From an uncultured Capnocytophaga sp. (GTDB lineage Bacteria > Bacteroidota > Bacteroidia > Flavobacteriales > Flavobacteriaceae): 64,000 nt of DNA. The notes beneath the pieces are model-generated. The model was not told the DNA's origin. It ran no database searches and saw only the letters and a program-made list of their open reading frames with translations. How positions within the stretch are numbered: the first letter of the stretch is position 1; the number at the start of each line of letters is the position of its first letter. Shown in pieces: positions 15,740-25,013 of this stretch. The DNA lies in assembly GCF_937936315.1 (NCBI RefSeq), contig NZ_CALGWU010000003.1, positions 1-64,000 of the forward strand. Direction: 5' to 3'. The translations under genes and the position numbers were made by a program.

Positions 15740-17971
15740 TTATTCGCTTATGAGTTCAAAGTCTAATTGTTTTTTCATCAGGTCGGTGTTTTTCACACGT
15801 ATCATTACTTCATCGCCAAGCTGATAGGTTTTACCAGTAGCTTGTCCTACCAAGGCGTATTGTTGTTCGTCGAAAGTGTAATAATCATCTTTGATGTCGC
15901 GAGCGCGTACCAATCCTTCGCATTTGTTCACGGTAATTTCTACATAAATACCCCATTCGGTTACGCCCGAAATCACTCCTGCAAACTGCTGATTCTTATG
16001 GGCTTCCATATATTTCACCTGCATATATTTGATAGAATCACGCTCAGCCGATGCTGCTAAACTCTCCATTTGTGAAGAGTGTTTGCATTTGGTTTCATAG
16101 TCGGCTTCGGGTTGTGAAGGGGCATTATCTAAATAGAGTTGCAAAAGGCGGTGTACCATCACATCGGGATAACGGCGTATAGGCGAGGTGAAATGGGTAT
16201 AATAATCGAATGCTAAACCGTAGTGCCCTATGTTTTTGGTAGTATAAGTAGCTTTTGCCATCGAACGTATTGCCAAGGTATCGACTAAGTTTTGTTCTTT
16301 CTTACCTTTTACTTCTTCTAAGAGATTATTAAGTGAATCGGTAGTGGTTTGGCGGTTTTTCAAATCCAAACTATAGCCAAATCGGTTAATAACTGTATTG
16401 AACTGTTGTAGTTTCTCGGCATCGGGTTCATCGTGTACGCGGTATACGAAAGTCTTTTTCATTTTGGCTACATACTCGGCTACCTTTCTGTTAGCCAAGA
16501 GCATAAACTCTTCAATCAGTTTGTTGGCTTCCTTGCTTTCTTTGAAATATACCCCTGTAGGGTTGCCATTCTCATCGAGGTCGAATTTCACTTCTACTTT
16601 ATCAAAAGTAATAGCTCCTAAACGCATACGCTTGCCGCGCAGTTTTTCGGCTAAGGTATTGAGTGTGAGAATAGCCTCTACCACATTAGCAGGTACGACA
16701 CGCTCTTTATCGGTAATAGAAGTTTCGGCAGGAATGGTGTACCCCTCCCCTACTTTGGCTTGTTCTATTACTGATTGTGCTTCTTCGTAAGCAAACCTAA
16801 ATGACGAGTGTGTTACAGTGCGTCCTATCCAAATATCTACCACTTCAGCTTTTTTATTCATCTCAAACACTGCCGAAAAGGTGTATTTATCTTCATCAGG
16901 GCGGAGTGAACAAGCGAAGTTACAGAGTATTTCGGGCAACATTGGCACTACCCTATCTACCAAATATACTGAAGTAGCACGGTTGTAGGCTTCTTCATCT
17001 AATATAGTACCTTCTTTCACATAATGTGATACATCGGCAATGTGTATGCCAATTTCGTAATTGCCATTTTCTAATACTTTGAATGACAGTGCATCATCAA
17101 AGTCTTTTGCATCACGAGGGTCGATAGTGAAGTTAAGAGTTTGGCGCATATCACGACGACGGGCAATCTCTTCATCGGTAATTGATAGGTCTAACTTTTT
17201 AGCAAAGGCTTCTACCTCTTCTGGATAGGTGTATGGCAGACCGTATTCGGCTAAGATAGAGTGCATTTCGGTAGTTTGCTCTCCTGGTTTGCCGAGTATC
17301 TGTTCTACTACCCCCATAGGCGAATCGCTTTTGTCTTTCCAATCTTCAATGCGCACAATCACACGGTCGCCGTCCTGAGCACCATTGAGTTTGTCTTTCA
17401 GCACAAAGAAATCAGTATACATACGGGCATCGGTAGGGACGACAAAAGCGAAGTTCTTGTGCATTTGCACAGTACCTACAAAGCGCACTTTGTTGCGTTC
17501 CAACACCTTGCTGATTTCTCCTTCCATTTTATTGCGATTTCTAAAACGCGGGAATACATACACTTCCACCAAATCGCCGTGGAGGGCTTTGTTTAGAAAA
17601 TTCTGTGCTACAAAAATGTCGTTGTCCAAACCATCAACTATTACATAGCCATTGCCGCGTGAACTCACATCCAGCGTACCTACATAGTAGTGTTGCATAG
17701 GGATAGCTTGGTACTTTCCACGATCTATTTCCACAATGCGTTTTTTCTCTTTCAGCTGTACGAGTTGCTTTACCAGCATATCACGACGCGGTGCATCGGT
17801 AATGTGGAGTTTGGCAGCGATTTGCTTGTAGTTGAAACTCTCTTCAGGGTGCTCGTGTAGCACCGAGAATATTGCTTTGATAAGCTCGTGCTTGTTGCGT
17901 TTAGCGAGACTCTTATTTTTTTTAGGTTTCCCTGATTTGCCTTGTTTCTTGGGTTTGTTTGTTTTTTTCAT
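15740..17971 (-). CDS. rnr: Ribonuclease R
   Basis: A 3'-5' exoribonuclease (743 residues) that degrades structured RNA and takes part in rRNA and tmRNA quality control. In order: a Lys-rich N-terminal tail, a winged-helix region (about 30-80), two cold-shock/OB domains (about 85-240), the RNB catalytic domain with TIDPRDAKDFDDAL at about 281-294 (metal-binding Asp residues) and HFTSPIRRYPDVMVHR, and an S1 domain (about 645-730). The -33 element of its promoter overlaps a DnaA box of the putative origin immediately upstream. Confidence 0.97.
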   Translation of the reverse strand: MKKTNKPKKQGKSGKPKKNKSLAKRNKHELIKAIFSVLHEHPEESFNYKQIAAKLHITDAPRRDMLVKQLVQLKEKKRIVEIDRGKYQAIPMQHYYVGTLDVSSRGNGYVIVDGLDNDIFVAQNFLNKALHGDLVEVYVFPRFRNRNKMEGEISKVLERNKVRFVGTVQMHKNFAFVVPTDARMYTDFFVLKDKLNGAQDGDRVIVRIEDWKDKSDSPMGVVEQILGKPGEQTTEMHSILAEYGLPYTYPEEVEAFAKKLDLSITDEEIARRRDMRQTLNFTIDPRDAKDFDDALSFKVLENGNYEIGIHIADVSHYVKEGTILDEEAYNRATSVYLVDRVVPMLPEILCNFACSLRPDEDKYTFSAVFEMNKKAEVVDIWIGRTVTHSSFRFAYEEAQSVIEQAKVGEGYTIPAETSITDKERVVPANVVEAILTLNTLAEKLRGKRMRLGAITFDKVEVKFDLDENGNPTGVYFKESKEANKLIEEFMLLANRKVAEYVAKMKKTFVYRVHDEPDAEKLQQFNTVINRFGYSLDLKNRQTTTDSLNNLLEEVKGKKEQNLVDTLAIRSMAKATYTTKNIGHYGLAFDYYTHFTSPIRRYPDVMVHRLLQLYLDNAPSQPEADYETKCKHSSQMESLAASAERDSIKYMQVKYMEAHKNQQFAGVISGVTEWGIYVEITVNKCEGLVRARDIKDDYYTFDEQQYALVGQATGKTYQLGDEVMIRVKNTDLMKKQLDFELISE

Positions 17972-18019
17972 AGTAATTTATTTTTTAAGTGTGAGCCACA
18001 CAAACAGTGTGACTAACTG

Positions 18020-18049
18020 CAAAGGTAAGCATTTTTGAGTTATCAACAA
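18020..18049 (-). promoter_or_regulatory. Promoter of rnr, overlapping a DnaA box
   Basis: On the minus strand TTG at 18047-18049, 19 bp, then TACCTTTG at 18020-18027. The leader contains a GTGTGGCTCACAC repeat copy (about 17984-18000). A DnaA-type box occupies 18040-18048. Confidence 0.7.
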
Positions 18050-18340
18050 TCTCTAAATTATAAATTGAAAAAAATATTTTTTTTAAAAAAGAAGGTTACT
18101 ATTATGAGAGTGTGAATAGGGGGTAAAAAATTAGGCTTAAAAATTTGCTTTTTTCAGTTGATGTGATTTATGATTAGTTATCAACAATAAAAAATGATTT
18201 ACGACTTTTAGAATGAATATTTTAGGTAAAACTGTTGATAACTGCCCCACAACTATTCAACTGCATTTTGTGGATAATTTTTTAAAAGGGCAATTGTGGA
18301 TAACTGTTGTATCACTGTTGATAATTTTCTAAAAAATAAA
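18040..18340. other. oriC: Putative chromosomal replication origin (oriC) with six DnaA boxes
   Basis: Six 9-mers of the TTATCMACA type: plus strand at 18040-18048 and 18178-18186 (TTATCAACA); minus strand at 18233-18241 and 18316-18324 (TTATCAACA) and at 18269-18277 and 18295-18303 (TTATCCACA, the exact E. coli consensus). The minus-strand boxes are tightly spaced. A/T-only stretches lie at 18050-18085 and from 18325 on, suitable as unwinding elements. No gene overlaps the 489-bp space 17972-18460. parS-like sites lie 5-8 kb away. That this is the active origin is inferred. Confidence 0.8.
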
Positions 18341-18426
18341 TTTGCATATTTTGAACTTAGATTTGTATATACAGAAAAGCGAGAGAAGCAAATTTATTTA
18401 TTATTTTTTTAGTAATAGTTATGAAC

Positions 18427-18462
18427 AGGTTTTTAGGTTTCAGGGGTCAGGTGTTAGGGGTT
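18427..18462. repeat. Heptad array after nadK
   Basis: AGGTTTTT (8 bp), then AGGTTTC, AGGGGTC, AGGTGTT, AGGGGTT, running up to the minus-strand nadK stop. Confidence 0.75.
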
Positions 18463-19345
18463 ATTTATTTCTTCTGTCCTCACCCCATAGTAGTTTGTAT
18501 CTCAGTGTATTGATAAAACTATCACCTTCTAAACGTATCATTTTCACTACAAAAGGTGCTTTGCGCACAATAATAGAGTGCTTTTTGTCTACTGATTTGA
18601 TATGAGAATCTAACGATAAAAGGAATTTTTTTTCTCGTCCTGAGATAGTGAGTTTGATTTCAGTATCTTCAGGGATGATGAGCGGTCGCATATTGAGGTT
18701 ATGTGGTGCGATGGGGGTAATGGCAAAGTTTTTGGCTGTAGGTAAAATTACAGGTCCACCGCAACTTAACGAGTAGCCTGTAGAGCCTGTAGGGGTAGAA
18801 ATGATAAGTCCGTCAGCCCAATACGACGATAGGAAATCCCCGTCCAATTCTGTATCGATTGTAATCATCGATGCTGTATTTTTTCGTGTAACGGTAATTT
18901 CGTTGAGGGCGAAATTTATAGGGTCTACCGGCTCGCCACTATCGGCATAGACAGCTTCTATCACCGAGCGTTCCACTACTTCGTAAGTTTTATCACGCAG
19001 TTGCACGAAAACATTTTGCAAGTCGTCTTTATGAGCATTTGCCAAAAAGCCCAAACGCCCTGAATTGATACCTAAGATAGGAATTTGCAAATCGCGGAGG
19101 TAAGTAATACCTTTTAGCAGAGTGCCATCACCTCCAATGGTGAGCATCACCTCGTATGAATTGTTGAGGTCGGCAAATGAGCTAAAAGGTTTAGCCCTGA
19201 GGAATTGATGAGAGCGGATATTCAGTTCTTTCAGGATTTCACATTCAATAAACACCTCATCTTCAGGGAGGAGGTGAGAGAAAAGTTCACGTAGTATAGC
19301 TTCGTTTTCGGTAGAATATTGTCGGATATATATTGCTATTTTCAT
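18461..19345 (-). CDS. nadK: NAD kinase
   Basis: Phosphorylates NAD to NADP using ATP or polyphosphate in the cytoplasm. It has 294 residues, the family's normal length. The catalytic GGDGT motif is at 71-75, followed by ILGINSGRLGFLAN. The second diagnostic block is NEITVTRKNTASM, and the NAD-binding loop is SSYWADGLIISTPTGSTGYS. The promoter lies in a heptad array upstream. It starts immediately right of the putative origin and would be read toward it. Confidence 0.97.
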   Translation of the reverse strand: MKIAIYIRQYSTENEAILRELFSHLLPEDEVFIECEILKELNIRSHQFLRAKPFSSFADLNNSYEVMLTIGGDGTLLKGITYLRDLQIPILGINSGRLGFLANAHKDDLQNVFVQLRDKTYEVVERSVIEAVYADSGEPVDPINFALNEITVTRKNTASMITIDTELDGDFLSSYWADGLIISTPTGSTGYSLSCGGPVILPTAKNFAITPIAPHNLNMRPLIIPEDTEIKLTISGREKKFLLSLDSHIKSVDKKHSIIVRKAPFVVKMIRLEGDSFINTLRYKLLWGEDRRNK

Positions 19346-19391
19346 TGATTTGCCAATTTCTGATTAGTCTGTTTGTGAGAATTGGTATGGC

Positions 19392-19421
19392 AAAGGTACA
19401 AATTAATTGACAATTAACAAT
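19392..19421 (-). promoter_or_regulatory. Promoter of nadK
   Basis: On the minus strand TTG at 19419-19421, 19 bp, then TACCTTTG at 19392-19399. The -33 element lies within the AATTnnn heptad array. Confidence 0.65.
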
Positions 19422-19454
19422 TAAGAATTGACAATTGGCAATTTACAAATAGTA
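19406..19454. repeat. Heptad array, seven AATTnnn-type units
   Basis: AATTGAC, AATTAAC, AATTAAG, AATTGAC, AATTGGC, AATTTAC, AAATAGT. Confidence 0.85.
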
Positions 19455-19567
19455 AAATGCAATTGTTAGCGATGATGTATTTATTTGGTACTTTAGTTAT
19501 ATTTGTAACAACCGCTCCCCTTTTTGCGGTTTTTGGCATACTTTTAGTACGTTAGCCTGCACAAGCA

Positions 19568-19598
19568 TTGGTACATTAGAAAATCTTTTGTACATTTG
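19568..19598 (+). promoter_or_regulatory. Promoter of the 19637 gene
   Basis: TTG at 19568-19570, 20 bp, TACATTTG at 19591-19598; the ATG is about 40 nt downstream. Confidence 0.75.
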
Positions 19599-19636
19599 CA
19601 CCTTTAAAAAAAATATAAATTTAATAGCACATTATT

Positions 19637-20449
19637 ATGAAAAAAATTGTAGCAATAGCGGCTTTATTAGCCACTACCATCGCCTTTGGTCAGGCTCAGA
19701 AAAAGAATGGTTGGGAGCGTGCCAAACTCAATGGAAAAGTAAAAACATATACCCAAACAGGTATCCAAGTTACTGAAGAAGGACAAGAAATTCCTATGAA
19801 TTCCGAACTCTTTGCTCAGTTTGACAAAAAAGGAACTCCCGTAAAAATGTACTCTAAACAAAGTGGTATGACTATCAATTTTGTGGATGTGTACGACAAA
19901 GAAGGACTTTTGTTAGAATCGGCTTCTCGTGATGATTCCAATACCCTCCTTTCTAAAAACGTATATGAATACGACGAGCGTGGTAACCTTACCAAACATG
20001 ATGTTGAAACTCCTGATGGGACTATCTTTATGAGTCGTATCAATGCTTATAACGGTCAAGACCAGTTGATAGAACGCACCGAATGTATGGCTGGATTGTG
20101 CGATGAGAAAATCATCTATACCTACCTTCCTAACGGAAAAGTAGCTGAAGAATCTAAATACAGCAAAAAAGAATTATCAAGTAAAACTGTATATACTTAC
20201 GATGCTAAAGGTAATACCATTGAAAAACAAGTATTTGACAAAGATAACAACCTAAAACAGCGCGTTACTTCAGTTTTTGACGACAATAACAACGAAACAG
20301 AAGTAAAATACTTTGATGGAGAAGGTAATGTTACCAAAACAGAATCTTACACACTTGTGTATGACAAAAAGAAAAACTGGATAAAGAAAACAATGTCCAT
20401 TAATGGTAAACCAACGATGATTTTACTTCAGAAGTTAAAATATTATTAA
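19637..20449 (+). CDS. Secreted YD/RHS-like repeat protein, paralogue C
   Basis: A 270-residue protein with a signal peptide (MKKIVAIAALLATTIAFGQAQ). Hairpin repeats cover the mature part: NVYEYDERGNLTKHD, IIYTYLPNGKVAEESKY, TVYTYDAKGNTIEK, SVFDDNNNETEVKYF. The end, YDKKKNWIKKTMSINGK, carries the same N-W-I-x-K/R motif as the 7010 and 7803 proteins. Likely periplasmic or surface; function unknown. It has its own promoter and terminator, so it is monocistronic. Confidence 0.78.
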   Translation: MKKIVAIAALLATTIAFGQAQKKNGWERAKLNGKVKTYTQTGIQVTEEGQEIPMNSELFAQFDKKGTPVKMYSKQSGMTINFVDVYDKEGLLLESASRDDSNTLLSKNVYEYDERGNLTKHDVETPDGTIFMSRINAYNGQDQLIERTECMAGLCDEKIIYTYLPNGKVAEESKYSKKELSSKTVYTYDAKGNTIEKQVFDKDNNLKQRVTSVFDDNNNETEVKYFDGEGNVTKTESYTLVYDKKKNWIKKTMSINGKPTMILLQKLKYY

Positions 20450-20457
20450 TAGATAAC

Positions 20458-20492
20458 TAAAAAGCTGCTCTAAAATGGAGCAGCTTTTTTTT
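20458..20492 (+). terminator. Terminator of the 19637 gene
   Basis: AAAAAGCTGCTC, TAAAATG, GAGCAGCTTTTTTTT; a perfect stem 9 bp after the stop. Confidence 0.93.
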
Positions 20493-20609
20493 GTTAGAGA
20501 CTTCTGGAAAATCCTACTTTTCTAACTTCTATGAGATTCAAAATTCTCCCATTTTTATAAGATACTTGAAACTTTTCACTACTTTTGCACTCTGTACTAA
20601 CGGACTATT

Positions 20610-21830
20610 ATGTATAATCTCATTATTTATCTTATAAAAGCAATCTTACCGCTGATTGCCCTCTTCAATAAAAAAATACGTCTCTTTGTAAGCGGACGTA
20701 AAATTGTATGGACAACCCTTAATGAAAAATTAGATAAAAATGCGCGTTATGTGTGGTTACACGCGGCTTCCCTTGGTGAGTTTGAACAAGGATTGCCCGT
20801 AACCAAAGCTCTTAGAGCCCAAGGTTACAAAATACTCATTACTTTCTTCTCGCCCTCAGGCTATGAGGTGCGCAAAAATACCCCTGATGCTGATATAGTG
20901 GTCTACCTTCCTCTCGATACGCGCGCAAATGCTCGTAAGTTTGTACAGCTCGTAAATCCTGCAATGGCTATCTTTGTGAAATACGAATTTTGGATAAACT
21001 ACCTCAATGAACTTAAAAAAGCGCAAGTGCCTACTTATTTGCTCTCCGGTATTTTTAGAAAAGATCAAATCTTCTTTAAGCCTTACGGCGGAATGATGCG
21101 CAAAGCGCTGCATTGTTTTACTCATTTCTTTGTACAGAACGACCTCTCTAAAGAACTGCTCGGCAGTTTAGGTTTTGCCAATGTAACGGTGAGTGGCGAC
21201 ACTCGTTTTGACCGTGTAGCCGAAATAGCTGAGAGAGACAACCATCTCGATTTTATAGAGCAATTCAAAGGGGATGCTTTGTGTGTGGTGTTTGGTAGTT
21301 CTTGGCCTGCCGATGAAGATATTTACTTGCAGTATCTGAACACTTGTAAAGCTAACATAAAATTTATTATTGCTCCTCACAATATCCACCCCACTGAGAT
21401 AGCTGTACTGAGAGACAACAAACAGAAGTTAGACCGCAAAGTTGCCCTTTTCAGTGAGAAAGATACTCTTAACCTCCCAGATTACGAGGTACTCATTCTC
21501 GATACTATTGGTATTCTCACCAAGGTATATAGTTATGCCGATATAGCCTACGTGGGTGGAGGTATGGGTACTTCGGGATTGCATAATGTGTTAGAACCAG
21601 CTGTTTTTGGTATTCCAGTGATTATTGGTAAGAACTATCAAAAATTCAATGAAGCGAAAGAATTAGTCGCTTTAGGAGGTGTATTATCTGTTGATAGTAG
21701 AGAAGCATTTGCTGAGGTGATGAATAGCCTTGTAAAATCGGCTGAAAAGCGACAGATAGTAGGAAATATCAACCGTGAGTATATAACGACAAAAAAAGGT
21801 GCTACAAACGCTTTTTTGAAGGGGATATAA
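20610..21830 (+). CDS. waaA: 3-deoxy-D-manno-octulosonic acid transferase
   Basis: A GT30 glycosyltransferase (406 residues) that adds Kdo to lipid IVA at the cytoplasmic face of the inner membrane. The N-terminal hydrophobic anchor is MYNLIIYLIKAILPLIALF. The conserved block WLHAASLGEFEQGLPV (about 49-64) contains the catalytic Glu. ITFFSPSGYEVRKN and VYLPLDTRAN follow. The C-terminal CMP-Kdo domain has IAPHNIHPTE, YVGGGMGTSGLHNVLEPAVFG and NYQKFNEA. With lpxH at 59.3 kb, it shows a standard lipid A pathway. Confidence 0.95.
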   Translation: MYNLIIYLIKAILPLIALFNKKIRLFVSGRKIVWTTLNEKLDKNARYVWLHAASLGEFEQGLPVTKALRAQGYKILITFFSPSGYEVRKNTPDADIVVYLPLDTRANARKFVQLVNPAMAIFVKYEFWINYLNELKKAQVPTYLLSGIFRKDQIFFKPYGGMMRKALHCFTHFFVQNDLSKELLGSLGFANVTVSGDTRFDRVAEIAERDNHLDFIEQFKGDALCVVFGSSWPADEDIYLQYLNTCKANIKFIIAPHNIHPTEIAVLRDNKQKLDRKVALFSEKDTLNLPDYEVLILDTIGILTKVYSYADIAYVGGGMGTSGLHNVLEPAVFGIPVIIGKNYQKFNEAKELVALGGVLSVDSREAFAEVMNSLVKSAEKRQIVGNINREYITTKKGATNAFLKGI

Positions 21831-21832
21831 AA

Positions 21833-21882
21833 AACTTTGCCAAAGTTCTATAGCACAAAAGGCTATAATAACTTTGGCAAAG
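21833..21882. terminator. Bidirectional hairpin between waaA and maeB
   Basis: ACTTTGCCAAAGTT plus CTATAGC pairs with GCTATA plus AACTTTGGCAAAGT around ACAAAAG. It lies between converging genes. U runs are weak, so termination efficiency is uncertain. Confidence 0.6.
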
Positions 21883-21902
21883 TATAATTTATAATCTTAT
21901 TG

Positions 21903-21920
21903 CTTGTGAGGCTTGCACTA
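21903..21920. repeat. Diverged GTGTGGCTCGCAC repeat abutting the maeB stop
   Basis: CTTGTGAGGCTTGCACTA: the final CTA is the maeB stop codon (TAG on the minus strand). This is the same relation of repeat to stop as at 7803 and 40485. Confidence 0.5.
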
Positions 21921-24182
21921 TTCAGATTGTGCTTGAATTACAGCAAGGGTAGCCAAATTCACCATTTCATCAACAGTAGAACCAAGGGTAGCCACGTGAA
22001 TAGGTTTGGTAAGACCTAAGATTACAGGACCTATGGTATCTAAGTGTTCTGTTTCCTTGAGGAGCTTATAACTGATATTCGCTGCTTCGAGGTTAGGGAA
22101 GATGAGCACATTAGCTGCTTTGCCGTTGTTGAGTTTTGAGAACGGATAGTTCTTAGCAATCTTATCGGGATTGAGGGCAAAATCGGCTTGGATTTCACCA
22201 TCTACTACTAAATCGGGGTGGTTTTTATGCAAATAAGCTACTGCCTCACGTACTTTGAGACTGCTTTCGGACACTGCCGATCCAAAGCTAGAATACGACA
22301 ACATTGCTACCGAAGGCTCTAAACCAAAGAACTTCACTGCGCGCGCTGTAAGCAAAGCGATATTAGCTAATTCTTCGGCAGTAGGGTTGATATTGATAGT
22401 TGCATCCGATAGGAAAATAGGTCCTTGCTTGCTGAACATAATGCTGGCAGCAGCAATACGGCGTACTCCTTCTTCTTTCTTTATAATTTCTAATACAGGA
22501 CGAATAGCATTTGGATAAGCGTGTGAATAACCAGTAATCATCGCATCGGCTTGACCAGTTTCTACGAGCATCGTACCGAAATAGTTGCGTTCGCGCATTA
22601 GTCGTTCGGCTACTTCATAAGTGATACCACGGCGTTCACGCAATTTCCAATAGTGTTGTACAAACTTCTCACGGCGTGTGCGCTCAGCATCGCTCTTAGG
22701 GTCGATTACATCTACACGACCGTTAAATCCTATTTCGTATTTAAGGGCTTTGATGAGTTCTTTATTACCCAAAAGTACTGGAATACCAATGCCGTCCTCA
22801 TAGATGCGTTGTGCTGCTTTAAGCACTTCTAATTGGTCGGCTTCAGCGAAAACAATGCGTTTAGGAGCACGTTTGGCACGGTCTTGCAAGAGGCGTATTT
22901 CTTTGCTTCCTACGCCTATTCTATCCATTAGTTCACCTTTGTAGGCTTCCCAATTGGTGATAGGTTTCTGTGCTACTCCCGATGCCATAGCTGCTTTGGC
23001 GATAGCAGGGGGTACTTCGTAAATCAAGCGAGGGTCAAATGGTTTAGGAATGATATAGTTGCGACCGAAAGTAAGGTTTTCGCCGCCATATACAAGACTC
23101 ACTTTTTGAGGTACAGGTTTTTTAGCCAATTCGGCAATAGCGTGTACCGCAGCGAGTTTCATTTCTTCATTGATTTTGGTAGCGCGAACGTCTAACGCTC
23201 CGCGGAAGATATAAGGGAAACCGAGTACATTGTTCACTTGGTTAGGGAAGTCGGAACGACCCGTTGCCATAATGATATCTTTACGTGTTTTGATAGCCAA
23301 ATCATAATCGATTTCGGGGGTAGGGTTCGCCATCGCAAATACGATAGCGTCTTTGTTCATCGAAAGCAGCATTTCGGGGGTAAGTACATTACCTTTAGAA
23401 AGCCCGATAAACACATCGGAGCCTTTTACAGCTTCTTCGAGGGTGTAGAGGTTGCGGTCGGTAGCGAACTCAGCTTTTTGTTCGGTGAGATTAGGGGAAT
23501 CTTTGCGAATAACCCCTTTGCTATCGCACATTACTATGTTCTTAGGGTCAGCACCGAGGGCTACGTATAAGCGAGTACAAGAGATAGCAGCCGCACCAGC
23601 TCCGTTTACCACTATCTGTGCTTTGCTGATGTCCTTGCCTACGATTTCTAACGCGTTGATAAGGGCAGCAGCCGAGATGATAGCCGTACCATGCTGGTCG
23701 TCGTGCATTACCGGTATATCCAATTCTTCTTTTAGGCGGCGTTCTATTTCAAAAGCCTCAGGCGCTTTGATGTCCTCGAGGTTAATACCCCCAAAGGTAG
23801 GAGCAATCGCTTTTACGGTTTCTACAAACTTATCTACATCGGTAGCATCTACCTCTATGTCAAAAACATCTATACCTGCGAATATTTTGAAGAGCAATCC
23901 TTTCCCTTCCATTACAGGTTTAGAGGCATCGGCACCTATATCGCCCAAACCGAGTACGGCAGTACCGTTAGAAATTACTGCTACGAGGTTGCTTTTGGCA
24001 GTATATTTATAGGCGTTGCTTTTATCTTCGGCAATTGCCAAACAAGGCTCGGCTACTCCAGGAGAATAAGCCAACGCGAGATCGTGTTGTGTAGAGTGTT
24101 TTTTGGTAGGTACGATAGCAATTTTCCCAGGTTGAGGGAACTCGTGATAGTGTAATGCTTCTTCTTTTTTTCTTTGATCCAT
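21918..24182 (-). CDS. maeB: NADP-dependent malic enzyme, MaeB type with phosphotransacetylase-like domain
   Basis: Oxidative decarboxylation of malate to pyruvate with NADP reduction. It has 754 residues. The N-terminal malic domain (about 1-430) has YSPGVAEPC, AVLGLGDIGA, the metal-binding EDIKAPEAFEIE, and the Rossmann VVNGAGAAAISC. The C-terminal half (about 430-754) is a PTA_PTB domain that usually acts as an acetyl-CoA-sensing regulator in this class rather than a catalyst (family knowledge). The leader upstream of the ATG is an AGGTAAG heptad array. Confidence 0.96.
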   Translation of the reverse strand: MDQRKKEEALHYHEFPQPGKIAIVPTKKHSTQHDLALAYSPGVAEPCLAIAEDKSNAYKYTAKSNLVAVISNGTAVLGLGDIGADASKPVMEGKGLLFKIFAGIDVFDIEVDATDVDKFVETVKAIAPTFGGINLEDIKAPEAFEIERRLKEELDIPVMHDDQHGTAIISAAALINALEIVGKDISKAQIVVNGAGAAAISCTRLYVALGADPKNIVMCDSKGVIRKDSPNLTEQKAEFATDRNLYTLEEAVKGSDVFIGLSKGNVLTPEMLLSMNKDAIVFAMANPTPEIDYDLAIKTRKDIIMATGRSDFPNQVNNVLGFPYIFRGALDVRATKINEEMKLAAVHAIAELAKKPVPQKVSLVYGGENLTFGRNYIIPKPFDPRLIYEVPPAIAKAAMASGVAQKPITNWEAYKGELMDRIGVGSKEIRLLQDRAKRAPKRIVFAEADQLEVLKAAQRIYEDGIGIPVLLGNKELIKALKYEIGFNGRVDVIDPKSDAERTRREKFVQHYWKLRERRGITYEVAERLMRERNYFGTMLVETGQADAMITGYSHAYPNAIRPVLEIIKKEEGVRRIAAASIMFSKQGPIFLSDATININPTAEELANIALLTARAVKFFGLEPSVAMLSYSSFGSAVSESSLKVREAVAYLHKNHPDLVVDGEIQADFALNPDKIAKNYPFSKLNNGKAANVLIFPNLEAANISYKLLKETEHLDTIGPVILGLTKPIHVATLGSTVDEMVNLATLAVIQAQSE

Positions 24183-24190
24183 TTGATTTT

Positions 24191-24218
24191 AGGTAAGAGG
24201 CAAGAGGCAAGAGGTAAC
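24191..24218. repeat. Heptad array upstream of maeB
   Basis: AGGTAAG, AGGCAAG, AGGCAAG, AGGTAAC; on the maeB coding strand this reads as a pyrimidine-rich (TTGCCTC) leader. Confidence 0.85.
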
Positions 24219-24280
24219 GAGATTTGTTACCTAATTACTTATTACCTGTTAATTGTTTATAAATGCAAAGTTATAAAATA

Positions 24281-24308
24281 ATTACGAATTATGAAGTACG
24301 AATGACGA
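24281..24308. repeat. Heptad array encoding the end of pgmB
   Basis: ATTACGA, ATTATGA, AGTACGA, ATGACGA. On the minus strand it encodes the last residues of the 24282-24914 gene and its stop. Confidence 0.75.
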
Positions 24309-24914
24309 AAAATTAGGAATTACCTCGTCGGCAGCGCAAAGTACTTGCTCCTCTCCTACCCCTATGACTTTCATTCCAGCGGCTTTAGCAGCTTGTACGC
24401 CTGCGGGAGCATCTTCAAACACACAGCACTGGACAGGAGGTAGTTGCAAAAGTTCGGCAGCTTTGAGGAATACTTCGGGGTTGGGTTTGGCTTGGGTTAC
24501 CATAGTACCATCAACAATAGCATCGAACAGCGGCAAAATACCTGTGCGCTCTAATACCAAACGCGCGTTTTTGCTGGCAGAACCCAAGGCGATTTTCTTG
24601 CCTTTGCTTTTGAGAGTTTGCAGAAAATCGGCTACTCCTACGAGCAATTCGCTACTATCAATATGAGCGATGTATTGCAAATAGAGTTCGTTCTTGCGGA
24701 GAGCTAAGGATTGAAACTCATTTTCGGGCAGTGTTTTCCCTGCCCACTGAAGTATTTTGTGCAGGGAGACCTCACGACCTATGCCTTTGAGTTGTTCGTT
24801 ATGTGCGGGAGTGAGCTCAAAATCAAATTCTTGAGCGATAGTTTTCCACGCGAGGTAATGGTACTTGGCGGTATCTACGAGTACGCCATCTAAATCAAAA
24901 ATATATCCTTCCAT
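24282..24914 (-). CDS. pgmB: Beta-phosphoglucomutase (HAD superfamily)
   Basis: Interconverts beta-glucose-1-phosphate and glucose-6-phosphate in maltose or trehalose phosphorolysis. It has 210 residues. HAD motif I is FDLDGVLVDTA (Asp 7 nucleophile, Asp 9 acid/base). The cap has YHYLAWKTIAQE and KGIGREVSLHKIL, typical of beta-PGM. Motif II is GSASKNAR; motif IV is EDAPAGVQAAKAAGM. A related HAD sugar phosphatase cannot be excluded, but the cap signature favours PgmB. Both the leader (24915-24949) and the C-terminus are formed by heptad arrays. Confidence 0.88.
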   Translation of the reverse strand: MEGYIFDLDGVLVDTAKYHYLAWKTIAQEFDFELTPAHNEQLKGIGREVSLHKILQWAGKTLPENEFQSLALRKNELYLQYIAHIDSSELLVGVADFLQTLKSKGKKIALGSASKNARLVLERTGILPLFDAIVDGTMVTQAKPNPEVFLKAAELLQLPPVQCCVFEDAPAGVQAAKAAGMKVIGVGEEQVLCAADEVIPNFSSFVLHNS

Positions 24915-24949
24915 TGAAAAATGAATAGTGAAAAGTTAAAAGTGAATAG
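24915..24949. repeat. Heptad array upstream of pgmB
   Basis: AAAAATG, AATAGTG, AAAAGTT, AAAAGTG, AATAGTG, starting next to the ATG of pgmB. Confidence 0.75.
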
Positions 24950-24954
24950 TGTAA

Positions 24955-24990
24955 AGAAAAACCGCTATAAGGGGGACTTATAACGGTTTT
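24955..24990 (-). terminator. Terminator of the 25014 lipoprotein gene
   Basis: CCGCTATAAG and CTTATAACGG form a stem with one internal mismatch. A-rich DNA on the left gives the T run for the minus strand. Confidence 0.75.
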
Positions 24991-25013
24991 CCGAAGTATG
25001 TTAGTTTTAAATT

